Positions 40,801 to 51,929 of a stretch of 64,000 nucleotides of DNA are shown here, in pieces (position 1 is the stretch's first letter; each line of letters begins with the position of its first letter). Location of the stretch: the NCBI RefSeq assembly GCF_905147365.1, contig NC_056406.1:4290501-4354500 (forward strand), written 5' to 3'. Under the pieces are notes generated by a model that searched no databases, had not been told where the DNA came from, and saw nothing but the letters and a program-made list of their open reading frames with translations. This DNA comes from Aricia agestis (lineage: Eukaryota; Arthropoda; Insecta; Lepidoptera; Lycaenidae). The position numbers and the translations under genes are program-made.

Positions 40801-41994
40801 GAAATTTACGGCTGCCCGTAACTTTTATAAATTTATATGATAAACATACTCCTAAGAAAATTATCACAACACCTATGGCATAGAGCATCAAACAAATTTA
40901 TTAAGATTAATATTGAAAAGTTTATAAAAATAAGATTCTACCATATAGCAAAACAAGAATATTATATATTTAAAAGTTGTGACACTAAGGCTGTTTACAC
41001 TTGGGCCTCCAAGGTGTAAAGACTTGTGATGACACCTTTTTTTTATCATCTAATGGGGCGGTGTATGAAGACAGTAACCTACTGCAAGTATCCAATGATC
41101 TTGCTTATATGCACACTGGTCAAACACTATGCTTTAAGCACCAAAATGGCCTATAAGAGGAGCTCACATTGGGTGGGATAACATCTGTTGATGATTATGG
41201 TCTTTCATACAAGACTTGTGATTTTAGCCTAGAGGTGAAATCACACCTCTCATGTAAAAGGGCTGGGCATTGCTGGAGTTCTGAGAGCTGCCACAGAGGT
41301 GCAAGACTGCAAGCAGTTGGACCCAAAGCCTATCTTCTACCAGCAGATCAAGTAGGCTGCAGGTTAGTCCCCAACTTTTCTGAGAATTCCTGTATCCATG
41401 AACAAGTCTGTGTATGGTACTATTGGGATTTAAAATATAATGAATCAAGCTGTGACTCAATATTCTCCCTGCTGTGTACGTCAACTGCCCAGCACTTTGA
41501 ACATAAGGACACAGAGGGAAACATAATACCTTTCTCTATGAGTTTGTATTCACCAACAACTGCTTATCCACTTATAATTTTGAAAATCGGTTCACAAACG
41601 GCGGAGTAATCGTTGAACATACATAAAAAAACCACAGCCGAACGTATAACCTCCTCGTTTTTGGTGTGTGCATATTGGATTACTCAATAAAGAGTATTTG
41701 CCAGTGAGTAGCCATGTCAGGCAGCATCATGACTTATTTATGGCAAACTACTTCAGCAAGCATAAATAATGGAATTGCTGGTTTGTTAGGGGACTTTCAG
41801 ATCCCCCTGGTTTCATCTGGAGTCAACTGGACGTACCCGATACATGAAATACAGTGTCACCCAGATAGGTCATCCATATCATGCACGGTGCCAAGTCCAG
41901 GTTACCAGCTAAGCCTACTATATGACAAGCACAATGTTATAGATGGGACTCTAGATCCAAGAGGGAGGTTCTTCTCCAGACACAACACAGGGGG
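40801..41994. other. Unassigned DNA with two open frames and a dispersed repeat
   Basis: 40837-41019 may continue the P-like tail (KFIKIRFYHIAK). 41169-41609 and 41714-42061 (plus) are open for 146 and 115 codons but have no recognisable domain. 41575-41665 (aaaatcggttcacaaacggc, ggagtaatcgttgaacatac) is a copy of the repeat seen at 51930-52300. Confidence 0.4.
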
Positions 41995-42209
41995 GTTGCA
42001 GGTTCGAATCCCGCCGACGGAACAAAGTTTTCAAAGTTCCTGGGTCATAGTTGTGTATTAAATATGTGTAGCTTAAAATAAAAATCTTAAATATGTTATG
42101 TATAGTATAAAAGTATTAAATATATTTCCGTTGTCTGGTACATGTAACACAAGTCCTTCTGGTACTTAGCACGGGGCCAGGCTGACGTGGTGTGAAGCGT
42201 CCATAGATA
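41995..42209 (+). repeat. tRNA-related SINE, plus strand
   Basis: Starts within the tRNA-like head (gcaggttcgaatcccgccga, box B) and runs through 'aacaaagttttcaaagttcc', 'aaaatcttaaatatgttatg', 'gtccttctggtacttagcac' and 'gtggtgtgaagcgtccatag'. Box A is lost. Confidence 0.85.
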
Positions 42210-42433
42210 TTTGTATTGTAGTTATTATTATCTATATGTCGCAGCCGTCTGGTTTAAGTAGTCGTTCAATCAAACAGCTAGCCCTTTGACTGAACAACGC
42301 TATTCAATCACATGTCTAGCTTTTATATTGAATATTTTAGTCGCTCAAAACGTTCAACACTACAGCTGATTCAAAAGCCGCCATCTAATTGAAGTAGTTC
42401 ATCGCGCACCGCTGCGGCGCTAGGTGCGTTTTA

Positions 42434-42945
42434 TCTATACTAATATTATAAAGAGGTAAAGTTTGTTTGTTTGTATGTTTGTTTTTTTGTTTAATTGTAA
42501 TGAATAGGCTCAAAAACTACTGGACCGATTTTAAAAATTCTTTCACCATTCGACAGCTACATTATTTACGAGTAACATAGTCTACTTTTTATTTTGGAAA
42601 ATATAGGGTTCCGTAAGATATTTGGGTTTTTCTGACACAAGGTGAAAAAAATCAACCATAAAAGTTACTTATTTTGCGTACGCTGCCTAAACTATAAAAG
42701 ATAGAACCATACAATGTTCTAAGTAAATGTAGGTCTTATAAATATCTACAAAAATGTCCGCGACACACTATACCTATCTATGTCGATTGAGGCACAACAA
42801 CCATTTTTTCATTTAAAAATCTTGATTTTTTTATGGACTGCATTTAAAAGTATTTATTTTACTCATGCTGATAATCCTTATCAAAATAAATTATTTCATC
42901 ACTAAGTACAGTTTGTGTAGATAATATTTTGTCTTTGAATGATTA
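42434..42945 (+). mobile_element. Helitron, 3'-truncated by a copia fragment
   Basis: Starts TCTATACTAATATTATAAAG after A and aligns with 7840-8310. It stops abruptly at 'gaatgattaaa' where copia Gag sequence (minus) begins. Confidence 0.8.
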
Positions 42946-43408
42946 AACCCGCAGTTTGTGAGCGGCTGTCATTATTTGCTTATATACTACTCTACGTTTG
43001 TACTTGTTTCTGCGGTTGTTTATCAGTTCTTTCAATAATGCTACTCTACGGAGCAGGCCTGAGTCCTCAAAAGATTTCGATAAATTTTGCCATACCATTT
43101 TTGCTGTCGTTGCATCCTGGACATGTACGTAGAGCTGTGGGTCGATAGAGAGTATGATCTTGGACTTAGCTTTAATATCCTTTTTAGGATCCACGGAGTC
43201 CCCGGAGATACACTCCCATAGTTCCTCGAGCATGAGGTACGCCTCCATCGCAAACTTTCTATTTATTATAAGCTGAAAAACACCTGAAAAAGCTGAAAAT
43301 GGAGCGGATGAAAAAATTGCAACGATGACGCGGTATGAAGTGACTTGTTTTCGGAATTTGGAAAATAATTTCTACACAATTTTTACATAAACATGCGGCC
43401 CATAACCT
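42946..43408 (-). pseudogene. Ty1/copia Gag fragment with primer-binding site
   Basis: Minus-strand frame 43248-42943 encodes a UBN2/copia Gag portion (MLEELWECISG, AKSKIILSIDPQLYVHVQDA, KMVWQNLSKSFEDSGLLRRV) paralogous to 34470-34690. Upstream on the same strand, ggttatggg (43408-43400) is a copia-type primer-binding site, so LTR sequence should lie just beyond 43409. The rest of the element is missing and the frame ends early. Confidence 0.75.
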
Positions 43409-43603
43409 GAAGAAATGATACACGCGAGGACTTAAGATGTAATACTATATTATTGAAAGAACACACACAAAATATATTGTACACGGACGTAGCTAGATAC
43501 AATGTTATTATATGTCAGAGGGCGAATATTTTTTCTTGACAAGTAAAATGTTTTCTTCTAAATTCCAAATATGAATTCCAAATAGTTTTCGTTCACACTC
43601 CAA

Positions 43604-43810
43604 CAGTACCAGACAACGGATTAATATTTAATACATTTATACTATACATATATTTAAGTTTTTTTTATATGATACACATAATATATTTTAATACACATCT
43701 AACACCCAGAAACTTTTTGAAAAAGTTTTTTGTACCGTCGGCGGGATTCGAACTCGCGATCCCCAGCTTAAGCTACCAACAGCTCACCAACTGAGCCACA
43801 GAGGTCGTCA
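43604..43810 (-). repeat. tRNA-related SINE with complete head, minus strand
   Basis: Reading the minus strand from 43810: GACGACCTCTGTGGCTCAGT (box A region), then CGAGTTCGAATCCCGCCGAC (box B), then the SINE body. This is the only copy here with both promoter boxes. The head resembles a tRNA but belongs to the SINE and is not a functional tRNA gene. Confidence 0.85.
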
Positions 43811-43974
43811 CACGTCGTACAAATAGTAAAATATTTGAGGGTACTTTGTTGTTTTGTGTCGTAAAACAACTTCCATCAATAATTAAAAGTAATAAACATG
43901 TTCCCGAATTGACGGACTATTAATGTACGCTCTACTAATATTTGAATTGAAAAATACTTTCCATTTATTTCTTA

Positions 43975-44045
43975 CTAGCGACCCGCCCCGGCTCCGCATC
44001 GGGTATAAAATATATAGCCACTGAAAAAATGATTAATATCGATTC
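43975..44045 (-). mobile_element. Helitron 3' end, reversed
   Basis: CTAGCGACCCGCCCCGGCTC after A is the reverse complement of the end of the Helitron at 8806 (gccggggcgggccgct). Only the terminal portion is identifiable. Confidence 0.65.
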
Positions 44046-44861
44046 AGCAGTTTTGTATTCATTACTACCCGTGACCCGCATTGGTCGGTACTGCCGCAAA
44101 AGCTACTTCCCGCAATTTTTAAATCTGTAATACCTTTGAAAATATTACCCACAATTCGCCTAAAATTCCTGCATCGCGCTATCGAAGTTTTCTGAGCGCG
44201 TCGGTATACGACAGCTGAAATGTATCACGTGGGCTCGGGCCTGACCGAGCATGACACCTCGCTCGGTCGGAAGATCTTCCTTTGTGGCCACCACGCACAT
44301 TTCCACATTGGTGACCCTCGACAGAACACGCCTCCTTCATCTATCTCGTCCACTAGCCGCAATGTACCGCGGCCTGGGCGGACTCCGCATCGGCATCAAC
44401 GGGCATTCTCACTACACCGACCGGTCAGCAAGCAGAGCAAGTCTCACCTGGTCAGCACTCAGCACGTAGCATCGGCCCCGCACGGCAGCTATCCGACTCA
44501 CTGGATCCCGAGCAGCAGCTTCACAGTTCCGACTCACTGGAACTCACTGGCATGTGATGTGGATGTACCCACAATTCGCCTAACATCACAGAATAGATGA
44601 ATGCTGTTAAGCATTGGTGTGTCATCCACTCATCCCACATCGGACTAGTTTTGAGTAATCGGCGGTTTAAGCTTTTTTGGAATAATCTTAATTTTCTGCT
44701 TATTTTAAGCAAAAAAATGTTACTGAGCGGTATCATTTTTTTGTTGAAATGCGTAGATTATGATTATGAAAAAAGAAATTAATTTTACATTCGTTTTTAA
44801 GAGAAAAGGTATAAAAATGGTTAATGCTATATTGCTATAGAGCTTATTACATATAACTCTC
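44046..44861. other. GC-richer block, possible Ty3/gypsy leader; no firm gene
   Basis: 'cacattggtgaccctcgaca' (44304) resembles a gypsy-type junction also seen as 'gacattggtgaccctgacgt' at 51874. The Pro/Ser/His-rich frame 44220-44600 after it could be a Gag remnant. Motif support is weak. Confidence 0.3.
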
Positions 44862-45062
44862 CCCAGAAGATACTTTCGCAATTACGTACCGTTCCATGTC
44901 CCACCCTATAAAACATTCTACCGCCGCAACTCATTTGTCTGTAGAGCTAGCGCTCGTTTTAATAATTTTTATTTAGATAATAATATTGACGACATTTTTA
45001 AAATAAAAACATCTGAAATCTGTAAGCTTTTATCAAATGCCTATTTTAAAAATAAAAAATGA
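44862..45062 (+). pseudogene. Non-LTR ORF2 C-terminal remnant
   Basis: The frame ending at TGA 45062 encodes PRRYFRNYVPFHVPPYKTFY, then ARFNNFYLDNNIDDIFK. This matches the conserved C-terminus (F..P..R....S...R.N......IDIF) of CR1/Jockey-like reverse transcriptases, including the one ending at 26875. Nothing upstream remains. Confidence 0.5.
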
Positions 45063-45495
45063 AAATTGTTACATACTTTGTATTGAGTAATAATTTCAAT
45101 AACCGTTAAAATGCTGCAACTTTGCCAATCAGCTCCAACTTTGCCTAATCTATTCAAACCGACATCAATCGACAGCCGTTACTCTTTTTTTATTGCTTTT
45201 AATGGTAGAAAATGTGTCATAAGCCTGGCAACTCATTTTTTGTTTTTTGGAAATGGTAACACTGCACCATTTTTCTCTGACAGCTATTAACGGTCGCATG
45301 GGAAGAGAGTGTTTTTTAGTTGTGCGCGGTACTTTTGGTTTTTTCCTAAAAAAAACGAGATTTAAAGCTTTGTGGATACATATAGGGGTAAGTAAATATG
45401 CTCTTTCTTGTGGTTTTAATGCTTTTACTTATAAATATAAGAATTTGTGAATAGGATGGTGGTAGGCAATGTTGCAAAAGGTTTCAGGAATATTA
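45063..45495. other. Target DNA left of Harbinger; no gene
   Basis: AT-rich; the frame 45247-45450 has no recognisable content. Ends in the TTA used as Harbinger target site (45493-45495). Confidence 0.55.
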
Positions 45496-45696
45496 AGCCC
45501 CGTATTCATGGTAAACATTTGTTTAGCAACAAAGTTGAATCAACGTGTTGCGGAGTTGCTGTCAACATGTTGCTGGCAACACTGTGTGTTGCAGAGTTGA
45601 TAACAGCATGTTGACAAGCTCTCGCTCGATGAGCGTAAACATCAGTTTAGCATCAAATGTTGACGTGTGTGGACGTGTTTGCAACAGTTTATAAAC

Positions 45697-47438
45697 ATGG
45701 CAGTAGTGTGGAGCAATGATAAAATAATGCAATTAATAGAATTATTTCAATCAAAATCATTACTATGGGATTCTTCTTTAAAAGAATACAAAGATAAAAA
45801 CAAAAAGAACGATGCATTCGATGAAATTTCTCAAGCCCTAAATATATCCAAAAAAGACGTGGAAACTAAAATACATGTACTGCGTACTCAATTTACTAGA
45901 GAGAAAAAAAAGTTGTCGGCTATGAAAACTACAGGCAGCGGCGCAATAGAAAAATGCAAATGGATTTATTACGAGCCATTGGAATTTTTGTTATGTGGTG
46001 CAACCACTTCAGGTGAAACGGATACTATGAATAAAACAGTAAGTTGTTTTTGTATATAATTTTTACTGTACTATTTATTGTTTGTAAAATTATTTCAATT
46101 TACGCTATATTATTTTGCCATGGAACACTTCCCTCTGGACTTATAAAGTAATCGGCAAACTGTTCTCTAATACAAAAAGCTGATTGTGATGCAGGTCTGC
46201 CCCATCTTTGCAAATCGGTCATAGGAAGCGAACCTAGTTCCCTTCGCCATGAACCTTCTAATAGGTTACCTTCAGAGTCTTCAAAATCAAAAGTTTGTGG
46301 AGGTGTATATATTGATCTGGAAACTGAGTTACGTCTTAAGAAGTTATGTAAATATACACAAGCTATTACCACGAGTTCACAATTGGCTGGTTTTAACGGA
46401 ATAGGTTTAGTGAATACACGGAACACCACACATAAAATGCCAAAAACATTTTCTATAATCCTCCTAGCTCTTGATAGTCTGTAATTAAATATACGTTTTT
46501 TGTTCCCATGTTCATGAATGCCAGGATATGGTTTCATGATGTTCTCCGTTAGCGCGAAAGCACTGTCACCTACAATGATAAATGGCATTTTTGGTCCGCC
46601 TTGGGTTATTGGTTCAGGACGTGGCAGTTTAAGTGAGTTTTCTAACAATGCATTATAAAACGGTGTTTTCTGAAATATTCCACTGTCGGATGATCGACCT
46701 TTAGCTCCACAATTTGCGTATATAAAGTTATAATTGCCATCTGCAATTGCCAGAAGTACTATGCTGAACTGATTTTTGTAATTGTAGTATTCACTTCCAG
46801 AATTATTTGGCGCCACAATCAAAACGTGTTTCCCATCAATGGCTCCAATGCAATGTGGAAAATTCCATCGTATTTCGAATTCGCGACTTATTTGTTTCCA
46901 TTCCTGCTCCGAACTTGGAACCTACAAAATATAAAAAAAATAATAATAAGATGATAATTTACAGGTGGATAAAAACAATGCACATGAAAGTAATATGGAG
47001 TTAGAGCCATCTCAATCACCAAGGCCCACATCGAATGTTACAACATCTACATCTTTGAGGAAAAGAAATAAGACAGATGAATTAAGTGAAGTATTTGAGG
47101 TTTTGAAAAGTGCGAAAAAAAAGATGGATGAAAAGGAGAAGAAGGATTCATTTGATATTTATGGTGAATATATTGCTGCTGAATTAAGAAGTGTTAAAGA
47201 TGACCGAGCCGTGACCCAGGCACAGTACCATATTAATAATATCCTGTATGAGTTAAAAATGGGACGATATATTTCTTATGGATATCAAACGGCATCTTCT
47301 CATCCATCATCAACACCAAATAATGTCCAGGAAATTGAGAGACAGGAAACCAGTAGACTAGATGCAACACAAGACGAAATAGAAGATTCGGCTATACTAA
47401 ACTTAGTTAACTATCTCAGTGATGAATCAACACAATAG
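45697..47438 (+). CDS. Harbinger accessory DNA-binding protein (MADF/Myb-like), 2 exons
   Basis: In Harbinger elements this protein helps bring the transposase to the nucleus and the ends. Exon 1 (45697-46038, MAVVWSNDKIMQLIELFQSK ... CKWIYYEPLEFLL) is a MADF-type three-helix domain with the expected Trp residues. The donor is ACA|GTAAGT. Exon 2 (46965-47438) follows ttacag and continues in frame with VDKNNAHESN, an Ser/Glu-rich linker and a helical C-terminus (IYGEYIAAELRSVKD, QAQYHINNILYELKMG) that looks like a BESS-type interaction segment. It totals 271 residues. The 926-bp intron is almost filled by exon 2 of the transposase on the other strand. The Met at 45697 is preferred to an upstream non-ATG start. 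Confidence 0.85.
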
Positions 47439-47980
47439 CATATACTGTCTTTTTGTATTTTTTTTATAATTAAAATACTTCATTACACAAATAGTGTTTT
47501 GGTACCTACCTTGACATATCCTGATAGTGAGTTAATTAGTTCTTGACATACATGTGGTATTATTTTACTGATCAATTGTTTTGATACTCTGAATGTATAT
47601 GAAAGAGAACTGTATGAATCTCCAGTTGCAAGATATCGTAATGTAATAGCCAGCCTCGTTTGAGGTGAAACTGGCTGACGAATATTTGTTTCCCTTTTGA
47701 CTATTGACGGACCAATGATTTCCAGAAGATGTTCGAAATCTCTTTTCGACATTCTCGTAAAGTTAATAAATGATCCATCTGTCATTCTGAGGTCACTCAT
47801 CAAATTTTCTCTTTGCAGAAGATAGTTTCGAATCCACCATCTTTTTCTCTTTTTTTTATTAGAAATTCTATACATCAGATACAAAGAACACAACAACACT
47901 ACTTCCTCGGGCAACATTTTAACGCAGACTGGCGTGTGGACAGCCAATATTGATTTAAACAATGTTTCCAGCAGCATCAT
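46100..47980 (-). CDS. Harbinger transposase (DDE_Tnp_4 / HARBI1-like), 2 exons, intact
   Basis: Exon 1 (47980-47510) carries an N-terminal helical HTH region (MSKRDFEHLLEIIGPSIVKR, RLAITLRYLATGDSYSSLSY) and ends AAG|GTAGGT. Exon 2 (46921-46100) begins after TGTAG with VPSSEQEW in frame. The catalytic triad is visible: Asp in CIGAIDGKHV, Asp in IVGDSAFAL and Glu in RRIIENVFGIL. The protein ends in NNIA. About 430 residues, normal for the family, with no stops. A Met at 47917 is an alternative start. Exon 2 lies wholly inside the intron of the plus-strand accessory gene, and exon 1 is downstream of that gene's stop. Confidence 0.92.
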
Positions 47981-48033
47981 CAACAATGTTGATCAACTGT
48001 TGCTAAACAAATGTTTACCATGAATACGGGGCT

Positions 48034-48258
48034 TTAGTGACACAAGTTTGCCTATAGGTAGGGTTGTCACACTTGTTCCTCAATTATAGTGAAGCGCATG
48101 GATTTAATTTACTCCATGTTAAAATATTATGTGAATTATCATCTTCAAGTGACACAAGTACTGAATGTTACTTATTTCCGAATACAAAATAAAAAAAAAT
48201 TGTAATTATTTATCTAGTGACTAGCAGATACCTAAAAATATGTATTATCACATCTATA
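48034..48258. other. Spacer with repeated gtgacacaagt
   Basis: gtgacacaagt occurs at 48038 and 48149 as direct copies, with a related inverse near 48066. No gene. These may be remnants of the end of the pogo element whose gene starts near 48650. Confidence 0.4.
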
Positions 48259-48569
48259 CAGGGTGCAATTAAACCTACCGGCGAATTTTTTTAGGGCTTA
48301 GGAGAGTCCATTTAACCAGAAAATGAAGTGTTATTTTTTTACAATAACATAATATTTTATCCCACTTAAAATCGTTGTAGATTTTAGATGTAATAATAAG
48401 CCGGCGACACATAGTGTCCATTAATTGTAGTGTTTCTTTAGGAAAACTGTCGGAAGCTATTTTTCAATATTTTAGTGCTGAGTAATTATTATTATAAAAG
48501 AAAAAATATGTGTATTTTTTTTAACAAGGAAAAATACATCGTTTGGCCGGTACGTTTAATTACACCCTG
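48259..48569 (-). mobile_element. MITE A, copy 2 (311 bp)
   Basis: Same terminal sequence (cagggtgcaattaaacc) and interior as 10736-11107, but inverted and lacking the GC-rich insert. TA flanks both ends. The right terminus has accumulated changes (taccggcg / ggccggta). Confidence 0.9.
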
Positions 48570-48649
48570 TATTTCGTATATAGTGGATTTCGATTCTATT
48601 TAGTATATTTTCTGTATTCTCTAACAGGTACGAAAATAAAGATAAGAAA

Positions 48650-50198
48650 GAGAGGTAGAAGAAAGGTTGGTGCTCGGTCGTATGCTGATTATTCGTAAGA
48701 GACATTAAATACTGCAGTAGACTTAGTAAGAAGCAAAGCGATATCGTCTTATGAAGCTGAAAAGCACTTTGGTATTCCACGACGTACAATTTTGAACTAA
48801 TGCAATAATACTCACGTCAAGGCCGTTGGTAGACCAACAGAACTGTCAGCAGAAGAAGAAAAACATATTGCAGAAGTAGTTGAAATAGTTGGTGATTTTG
48901 GTAGCCCTCTTTCAATCTTAGACTTACGAATAGTAGTATACAATTACCTTGAAAAATGTGGAAAGACAGAACTTTTTAAAGGCAAAATGCCCGGTGAGCG
49001 GTGGGTTCGCAATTTTTTAGAGCGGCACAATTTTACGCAGCGGGCTACACAAAATATCAAACGTAGTCGTGCATCAAAGACTGTCGAAGAATTGACCACT
49101 TATTATGACAATCTAAAAACTTCGCTCAAAGACGTACCGTGTGAAAATATACTCAACTTTGACGAGACAAACTTGAGTGACGACCCCGGATCCAAAAAAG
49201 CCATTTTCAAACGTGGGACCAAACATCCGGAACGTGTGATAAACTCAAGCAAAAGTTCTGTCTCGATTATGTTTAGCGGAACAGCCGATGGCCAATGTTT
49301 GCCACCATATGTAGTCTATAAAGCAGAACATTTGTGGAGCCGATGATGTGAAGGTGGGCCACCAAATGCCCGTTATAACCGCACCAAGTCTGGCTGGTTT
49401 GATATGTGTTGCTTCGATGATTTGTTCAAAACCATTATCTTACCATGGGCCAGATCACGTCAGGGCATAAAACTTTTGATTGGAGATAATTTGGCGTCCC
49501 ATCTAAGCGTTGAAGTGGTGAGATTGTGCGAAGAGAATAATATCGGATTGGTATTTTTACCTCCAAATGCAACACATCTCACCCAGCCACTTGACGTTGC
49601 TTTTTTTGGCCCTATGAAAAAATCTTGGCGAGCAATTTTGCTTAAGTATAAGCTCACTCACCAAACCTCTACAACAATTAACAAATGTGATTTTCCCCAG
49701 TTGTTGCAAGAGCTTATGACAACTATTAATATGGATAAATCGTCCAATATACGTAGTGGATTCTCAGGTTCCGGAATATTCCCCTTTAACCCTTTGAGGG
49801 CTATTTCAAAAATACCAGTCGTCGCGGCCGATAAAAATGCAGAATTTGATGCTTGTCTTTTAGATTACTTAAAGAAAATTAGAACCCCAACAACGCTGTC
49901 CAAGAAAGGATCAAACAATAAGTTAGCAATAGCCGCAGGTAGGTCTGTATCAACGGAAGAAGCAGAGAAAATGAGGAAGGCAAAAACTACAAAAAAAGAT
50001 GTCTCAACGGAAAAAGCAGAAAAACCAATAAAAGGAAAGGGCAAAGGCAAAGGTAAAACGACAAAAAAATGTCCTGTAGACGCAAAAAACTTACCATTAC
50101 TACATCAGCCTAAATCGTTGCAAGGTTTAAGCCTAGAAGTAGTATACAAATGTTTACTTACAGATAATACGTCATCAGTCATAAATACGTTATCTTGA
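48650..50198 (+). pseudogene. pogo-type transposase, decayed
   Basis: A psq helix-turn-helix remnant (AVDLVRSKAISSYEAEKHFG, stop at about 48797), a CENP-B-like HTH (48950-49090, MPGERWVRNFLERHNFTQRA) and a DDE_1 core are collinear. Catalytic Asp are in ILNFDETNLSDDPG, LLIGDNLASH and LTQPLDVAFFGP. A TGA at 49345 interrupts the core (WSR*CEGGPPNARYN). The C-terminus is Lys-rich and ends at 50198. Distinct from the intact gene at 23515: different spacing around DDE and no C-terminal repeats. Terminal repeats were not found. Confidence 0.85.
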
Positions 50199-50492
50199 AC
50201 AAATAAAGCCTGGATGTTTTTCGTTATCGTAGGGCTTTAGGGACACTATTTAGATCAATTAATAAAATCTTAAAAGAATATCAAACTTTTGAGCTATAAC
50301 TGTTTCTATATTTTTTCTGGAAACCATAGAAATTTTTTTCAAGTACTAATTTGCATTCTTCTATTTGAAATGGGCAGTCGGGTGTTCTCGTCCTGCATTT
50401 ATAATCATAAATCCTATAAAATTAACTAATAAAAACGGCATGGCCAATTTTTGGACAAAAAATACACTGTGCATTATAAAACGAAAGTAAGG
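50199..50492. other. 3' flank of the pogo pseudogene; no gene
   Basis: AT-rich, with 'agggctttagggacacta' at 50231, slightly reminiscent of the Harbinger edge at 48031 but without further match. Confidence 0.5.
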
Positions 50493-50641
50493 GTTGATTA
50501 AGACCGCAACGCGACGCGTAGATGCATTTCTAAATTTGTATGGATTTGACAGATTTCAATTGCGTCAAACGTATTGCGAATCTGTCAAATCCATACTAAT
50601 TTAGAAATGCACCTACGCGTCGCGTTGCAATCTGAATTAAC
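50493..50641. mobile_element. MITE, 149 bp, about 63-bp inverted arms
   Basis: Arms sharing caacgcgacgcgtag.tgca and 'tatggatttgacagatt' face each other with about five mismatches and a short loop. Almost the entire element is a hairpin. Non-coding. Confidence 0.85.
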
Positions 50642-50815
50642 TCTAAGACGGTCGTCGGCTGCGGCCGCAGCACGCTCGCTGCGCTCGCTCGGCTCCCTCT
50701 GTGTTGTGGTCTAAGTTCTAACCTACTCGGACTTTCTGGATTGAGTTTGTTTTTGTTTTGGCAGGGGGCTGCGCCCCCCGCACGAATATTTGTTCGTAAT
50801 TTATTTATTTGACAA
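50642..50815. other. GC-rich patch; no gene
   Basis: 'gctgcggccgcagcacgctc' and 'gggggctgcgccccccgcac' are local GC palindromes. No coding sequence. Confidence 0.5.
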
Positions 50816-51198
50816 CTACTTTGCTACATAATATCAACCAATAGGAGGGTGAATTTGTGTACGAATTCGGACATCTACCGGTCCCTAGCACTTGTAAGTT
50901 GTATGACTCGAGCGATCTTTACACGAAATATTTCGAGTGTTTTGAGAATACACAAACTATTAGCAACAAATTGTATCGTGCAGGAAACCGGTCTCGAACG
51001 CTTCAACTTCCAAGCGGCCACATGTGGTGTACGAATTCGGACATCTATAACCGGTCCCACTCGTTCGACTCGAGCGATCTTTGCACGAAATATTTTGAAT
51101 GTGAAGTTTTGAGAATACACAAACTGTGTTACGCTCGTGAAAATCTCATAATTCGGTATTTTATTCGAAGATGAACTTTTCTCACATCCTGAGAATTG
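50816..51198 (-). repeat. Repeat family Z, copy 2, reversed
   Basis: Reverse complement of 37527-37922 with substitutions, again two tandem units. The shared terminus CAATTCTCAG.A.GTGAG at 51198-51181 defines one real end of the family. Confidence 0.85.
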
Positions 51199-51216
51199 TG
51201 CCCCAGGTGCGCGTGG

Positions 51217-51261
51217 TCTATGGCGCGTTGCATACCTACTAGGTATGCAACGCGCCATAGA
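51217..51261. repeat. Perfect palindrome, 21-bp arms
   Basis: tctatggcgcgttgcatacct (51217-51237) and its exact complement 51241-51261 around a 3-base centre. It may be a cruciform or a miniature element remnant. Confidence 0.88.
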
Positions 51262-51439
51262 TCGCTCCGCAAGCTTGACAGATGAAGCGAGACCACAGGC
51301 GAGACGGCAAACAGTTATTGTACTAATGAACGCTAAACGCAAGGCATAAGGTTGAAATTAGGTTGTTTTCCAGATTAGTAGGTGAATAATATCTCGGCGA
51401 TTTCGCGCCGTTTGTATTACTTTGTATGGAAGTGAGACA

Positions 51440-51753
51440 TTTTTTTTAATGAAATAAGGGGGCAAACGAGCAAACGGGTCACCTGATGGAAAGCAACTTC
51501 CGTCGCCCATGGACACTCGCAGCATCAGAAGAGCTGCAAGTGCGTTGCCGGCCTTTTAAGACGGAACAGGGTAATAGGGGAGGGTAAGGATGGGAAGGGA
51601 AGGGAATAGGGTAGGGGATTGGGCCTCCGGTAAACTCACTCACTCAGCGAAACACAGCGCAAGAGCTGTTTCACGCCGGTTTTCTGTGAGAACGTGGTAT
51701 TTATCCGGTCGAGCCGGCCCATTCGTGCCGAAGCATGGCTCTCCCACGTATAT
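51440..51753. repeat. Interspersed repeat, copy 2 (same family as 4419-4704)
   Basis: Same order of landmark words as copy 1, with a short internal expansion of gggaaggg near 51590. Same orientation. The frame 51590-51844 belongs to it. Confidence 0.9.
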
Positions 51754-51929
51754 CCCTCGGAGACATGCATGTACTTACTTGTATTATCGAAGCAGCTTAC
51801 TTCTCAAAGTAATGTCAAATGTGTGCCTTACGCTCTGGAGTTAAGGCGGAATTTGTTATGTTTAATTTTGGTGACATTGGTGACCCTGACGTGGTAATGA
51901 TGATGATGATGATGAATTTAATTTGCATA

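Larger units (their letters stand above)
45496..48033. mobile_element. PIF/Harbinger element, 2,538 bp, apparently complete
   Basis: Perfect 36-bp terminal inverted repeats (agccccgtattcatggtaaa ...) lie between TTA duplications (45493-45495 and 48034-48036), the PIF/Harbinger signature. Subterminal DNA is rich in gttgc/caacatgttg motifs (45530-45650). It contains the two expected genes, a MADF/Myb-like protein (plus) and a DDE_Tnp_4 transposase (minus), both open. Size fits an autonomous element. Confidence 0.95.

Noticed and set aside
41169..41609. 146-codon open frame
   Set aside because: No recognisable motif, no splice or promoter context; left as unassigned DNA.
43735..43810. tRNA-like sequence with box A and box B
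   Set aside because: It is the head of a SINE with the standard SINE body attached; the cloverleaf is eroded, so no functional tRNA is called.
44220..44600. 126-codon Pro/Ser-rich frame as a gene
   Set aside because: No domain; may be part of an old Ty3/gypsy leader or Gag, but motif support is too thin for a call.
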